Both the position numbers and the translations under genes were made by a program. This document shows, piece after piece, positions 60,377-64,000 of a stretch of DNA of 64,000 bases (position 1 is the stretch's first letter; each line of letters begins with the position of its first letter). Below the pieces are notes generated by a model that had not been told where the DNA came from, ran no database searches, and worked only from the letters and a program-made list of their open reading frames with translations. The stretch lies in contig CP114125.1 in NCBI GenBank assembly GCA_029959195.1, positions 1,116,001 to 1,180,000 of the forward strand. Direction: 5' to 3'. Source of the stretch: Dictyophora rubrovolvata. Taxonomy: Eukaryota > Basidiomycota > Agaricomycetes > Phallales > Phallaceae.

Positions 60377-62732
60377 TGTCACGCACCAAAATCTATATTT
60401 GGCAAAAATTAGGGTAAATGTTCCGAAGATTCCCTAATCTCACGATATGTCCCTTGGAGCTTGAATTCACTTTTGCAACTACTCAAAACCCACGTCCAAA
60501 ACATTTTTTTTATCCCAAAAACATTGATACAAAAGATATGTCCTCACTCCAGATTCACTCTTCTCGTTCCCTGCCGTCCCTTCACGCTCCTTCTATCGAT
60601 GACTCTGATTGTTTTCGTTTTGTCCCTCCTACTCCTGATATCAATCTCTGTGATTTGGACACAGTACTACGTCTACTTCACATCCTATGCACACCTCAAT
60701 CTCGATCCCTCCACCTTATTACCATTATACCCGAACCCCGTTATTATCGGTCGACATAAAGCTTCGGATCTGATCTCGTATTCAGATGTGGGCAATAAGA
60801 AGGTTTCTTTTGGAACACAATTATGGTTAGAAGGATATGAAGAATGGTTCGTTGTGGTGAATATGTACACGATTCACATAGGTCTACTGGACACGGTTAC
60901 TAGGATATGGGCTACTGCTGAACACGGACATGCATTCTGGCACATTGTATTTGATGTCCCTTGTTCATGGATCTGTCATCGATATCAGCACATGCCAGAA
61001 CCTGAATTTTTCCTTCCTTTCTATGATTCTGGTACTCTGCAATTTCCCATGACTCCAAAACCTCCTATCTCCACCTTTGATCCTCCCACTGAACCTTCAT
61101 CACCTTCTTTTCGTCCTATGACTCCTGTTTCTACTGTCCCCAAGCTACATCAACTTCAGAAATTCTGTTTGGCTATATTTAAGACATCTGGGATAATGCT
61201 ATAGGAAGTACTTCATTTGAATAATCAGGACTAATTAAAACAAAAAACAAGGACTTCTTTATTTTTTATTCCCCTCTTTTATTGTCTCGTTTCTTTTCTT
61301 TCAGAGTCTAAATTAATTCCATCCTTTCTTATCCTTCTCTTCCATCATGAGCCTCATGCAACCTCTTGGCTACGAATCACTTGCCCCCACTTCCTTCCTT
61401 CCTTACCCCTTTTATCCTTTCACAGGGATAACTTTGGATGAATGATATGCCAACTTCGAATCAACAATATGGATTTATCGCATCTCTGGTACAAACATTG
61501 AGGTAGACAGAAGTATGTTATGGCCACATTCTCTAGTCCCCATTCAAGAATACCAGGTACTCTATGAGAAACTGGAATTCCCAGAGAATCCAAAAGTGAA
61601 CGAAATAATCCATATCAACATACTCACTCGTTCATATGAATTGGTTTGGGTTTGCCAGTTTCATCATAGCGAACAACCTGTTTGGCGGTTCATATTCCAT
61701 CAACCACTTCTTTATCATGATGAATTTCTTTTCATGGATGCTCCCACTAATGCGATCGACAATCATCCTGCCTCTGACTACTGTCCACTAGAGGTTGATA
61801 CTTCCCAACCGCTTCCCGAGTACCTTGAGCGAAGACCTTTAGTTCCATATGATTGGAGCTCTTTAACAAGAGTTCAACAATGAAATATGCAGATACATAT
61901 GGCAGTGGCGAACACACATTGATTCCAAGGTTAAAGGAAGGAGATGAAGATCGAAAATCTGAGGCTGTGAAGCGCTTATCAATGGTGATGTCTATTTTGG
62001 AAAAATTAGTAAGGATGAATAAGATGACCTCCTATCTTCATCGTTTCCTTTCTTGTTTGTTCCCTTTTCTTTCCTTTTGTACTTGTATTGATTCTAAATC
62101 CATTCTTTTGTGTTGTTCCTTTTGTTCTTTTGTTTTTGTTTTGTCATCACCTTGAAATTCTTTTGTTCGCTCTTTATAATAGTATAGTCTCACTGACTCA
62201 TATGCCCCTTTTTTATTTACTTGCTTTTCTTTTCTTCCTTATTACAAATCCGGCTCACAATTACTAATTGTGTTGCCACTCAAAGCCCAAAAACATTCTT
62301 ATTGTTCCAAAACGTATAAATACTGCATGTAAATACCTGTAACAGCAGCAATACCTACATTGGTTTGACTCAAGTTTAAGTTTGTGGTTTTTGTTTAGTG
62401 TTTTTGGTTTTGCCTCTTGTCTATCTCTACGCTCACGTCTTTACCTTTGGAAAACTCTGAGACCGTACATTTCGGAGTATAAACTTGCGATCTGAGTTAT
62501 CGTGATTATCGTACTTTGCCTTACAAGCAATCTTGATTTGTTAACAGTAACCGTCTTTTGGTTGTTGTTGTTTGTTGTTGTTTCCATCACCTCCCCCCCC
62601 CCCCCCCCCCCCTTATTTCGCACTAAGCAGCACCTGGACTCACTCTGTGGAGATTGACTACCTCACTCATTCTTTTCTTGTGTATTTTGCTAGGCGTATT
62701 ATTTTCCTTTTGTGCATAGTGAGGCTTACAAC
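60377..62732 (+). mobile_element. LTR-like repeat family Z, copy Z2, broken
   Basis: Starts TGTCACGCACCAAAATCT and ends near CTTACAACGGGA. It shows the fuller arrangement of the family: a protein-like region from about 60460 to 61204 (WLEGYEEWFVVVNMYTIHI, then Pro-rich), and a second from about 61346 to 61880 with VWRFIFHQPLLYHDEFLFMD. A promoter-like CGTATAAATACTGC block follows near 62311, then a tail with a long C run. No known retrotransposon enzyme domain is recognised. It looks broken, with a few breaks, and older than the W LTRs. Confidence 0.5.
62589..62612. repeat. Poly-C tract
   Basis: About 24 consecutive C on the plus strand inside Z2. Length here is prone to slippage and sequencing error. 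Confidence 0.8.
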
Positions 62733-62908
62733 GGGAATGAGCAGATTTGGAATACAATCAGTTATTGTATTCTAATTCAGGTAATTCGGGTTTAACGGAT
62801 TACTTTGGAGAAAACATAATCATAACGGATGTGACATAAGTTTCATAATCTTCGGAGTTGTAATTCGGAGTAATATTGGTCAGCGGGTTTATCGGCAGAT
62901 CTGGATCT

Positions 62909-63438
62909 TGACACCATACTCCGTATCAGACACCTTCCTTAAGGGGATGTGTATTCTGGTCGCTTAGTAATAAGGCACCTTGTTGTCATCTTGGCTCGCA
63001 CTAGTTGGTTCCCACCTTCCTTATTCATCATTATCCCCATTTACATAGTTCCGCTCCCTCCTGTATTTAAATCCCAGCTCCCTCAGCTGTGGATCCTCAG
63101 TCTGAATATAATCAGTTGTTCTCTCATCTCTAGCCTGTCTCGTACTCTTAATCCATATTGCGTAGTTGGCTCAGACTTAACATTCGAGTCAACTTGTACT
63201 TGTCGTTCACATCATCTTTGACGACATGGACTTGTACTCTGTCGTTGGACTCGTATGTACTTGTGTACTTCCTCGTATTCCAAAATCGAGGGATATCGTA
63301 AGCTGGGCGAGTGGGCGCAACATATAAGTTGAAGCCAAGTCCCTCACCCCATACTTCAGTACTCTGTTTCCCATCATACCCAGCGGCCTGGACTTCTCCA
63401 GAACTATCTGGAATAACCTCGGGCTGCCATACATAATA
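62909..63438 (+). mobile_element. Diverged LTR, family X relative
   Basis: Shares with the 54417 LTR a series of blocks in order: ACACCTTCCTTA, CTTAGTAATAAGG, ATAGTTCCGCTCC, CTGTATTTAAA, CAGTCTGAATAT, AGCTGGGCGAGTGGGC and a TACATAA end. It is more diverged, and no target duplication is visible. Likely older than the 54417 copy. Confidence 0.7.
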
Positions 63439-63688
63439 CCTGGTGACATTTGTATTGTTCTTGAATACAATTATTAACACCCATACAAGCATTGTCAATA
63501 CCCGAGTATTGATACTTAACATGGCACTAGCATACTCTGACAATAACTAAGTACCAATACCTAACAGAAACGGACCCCCCACAACTAAAAAGAGATGTAA
63601 GTAATGTTTAGCTTGGGTAAGTACCTTTTGATATTCTGGGATATAGGATGATATGGCACATGGCTTGTTGATGACAAGAAGACCTGGA

Positions 63689-64000
63689 AGATATCTGTTT
63701 TGAATAAGAAATTACACAAAATCCTCCAAATTTCCTTGAAAACATCAGGTCAGGAGAACAACACAAACTAAACCGAGAATGCAGAAACCTGTTTGTGGTG
63801 AAGCCATGGGTAGAATGGGTGCTGGTCTAAGCAATGTCGACATGCAGTTCAGATGATATGATTGTAGTAATCCTGTGAAACGCACTGGGTGTGTCCCTGT
63901 CTCAACAAGTCAAAAAAGCAATCCTAAAATAGATAACCTACCTCCCTCCTTTTGTTGTGTTGTGTGTTGTGATAGTGCATTCTCTGTTGCAACAGTGTTG
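63689..64000. repeat. Dispersed repeat copy R2, runs off the window
   Basis: Matches R1 from AGATATCTGTTTTGAATAAG onward. Its flanks are in the same orientation as R1, and the segment 63761-63851 is inverted relative to it. The plus strand here reads QKPVCGEAMGRMGAGLSN. The match continues to the last base of the window. Confidence 0.8.

Overview
This window reads as nuclear DNA of a basidiomycete fungus, most likely a mushroom-forming agaricomycete. The genes are packed tightly on both strands and cut by many short introns of about 50-60 bases with GT..AG ends. The gene content also fits: an SREBP with a DUF2014-like tail, fungal-type BTB and CBM19-like secreted proteins, and expanded small gene families. 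I see no prokaryotic operons, no CRISPR array, and no tRNA or rRNA gene I could support. Exon joins were worked out by hand from open frames, splice sites and family similarity. Introns keep the frame in every full model except where a break is stated.

Region 1 (1-24.4 kb) is a conserved housekeeping block: the 3' end of a disordered protein gene, SREBP (SRE1), a mitochondrial DEAD-box helicase (MSS116 type), a GYF-domain splicing protein (LIN1/CD2BP2), a small membrane-protein fragment, a glyoxylate/hydroxypyruvate reductase, the ribosome quality control ligase listerin (LTN1), CTP synthase (URA7 type) and the ribosome biogenesis protein ENP2/NOL10. Two pairs are head-to-head with gaps under 170 bases (helicase/LIN1 and LTN1/CTP synthase).

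Region 2 (24.4-37.7 kb) is looser. It holds a small predicted secreted protein, a BTB-like protein, a divergent CK1-like kinase with a long unrecognised tail, and a large membrane-anchored, mostly disordered protein of unknown role, separated by 1-2 kb gaps without clear genes.

Region 3 (37.7-49.1 kb) carries five related alpha/beta hydrolase copies. One is on the plus strand and four are in tandem on the minus strand. A conserved head-to-head pair, SEH1 (nuclear pore/SEA complex) and CIA1 (cytosolic Fe-S assembly), sits between them. Two tandem copies look broken: one by a single base in a C run, one by a deletion.

Region 4 (49.1-64 kb) is accessory and repeat-rich. It has a Ser/Thr-rich secreted CBM19-like protein and an unknown gene split by a solo LTR. 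Beyond these are several families of decayed LTR-like sequence, some nested, with target duplications visible for two. A repeat also appears once at 49.4 kb and again at the right window edge with its inner ~85 bases inverted. No reverse transcriptase or integrase frame was recognised.
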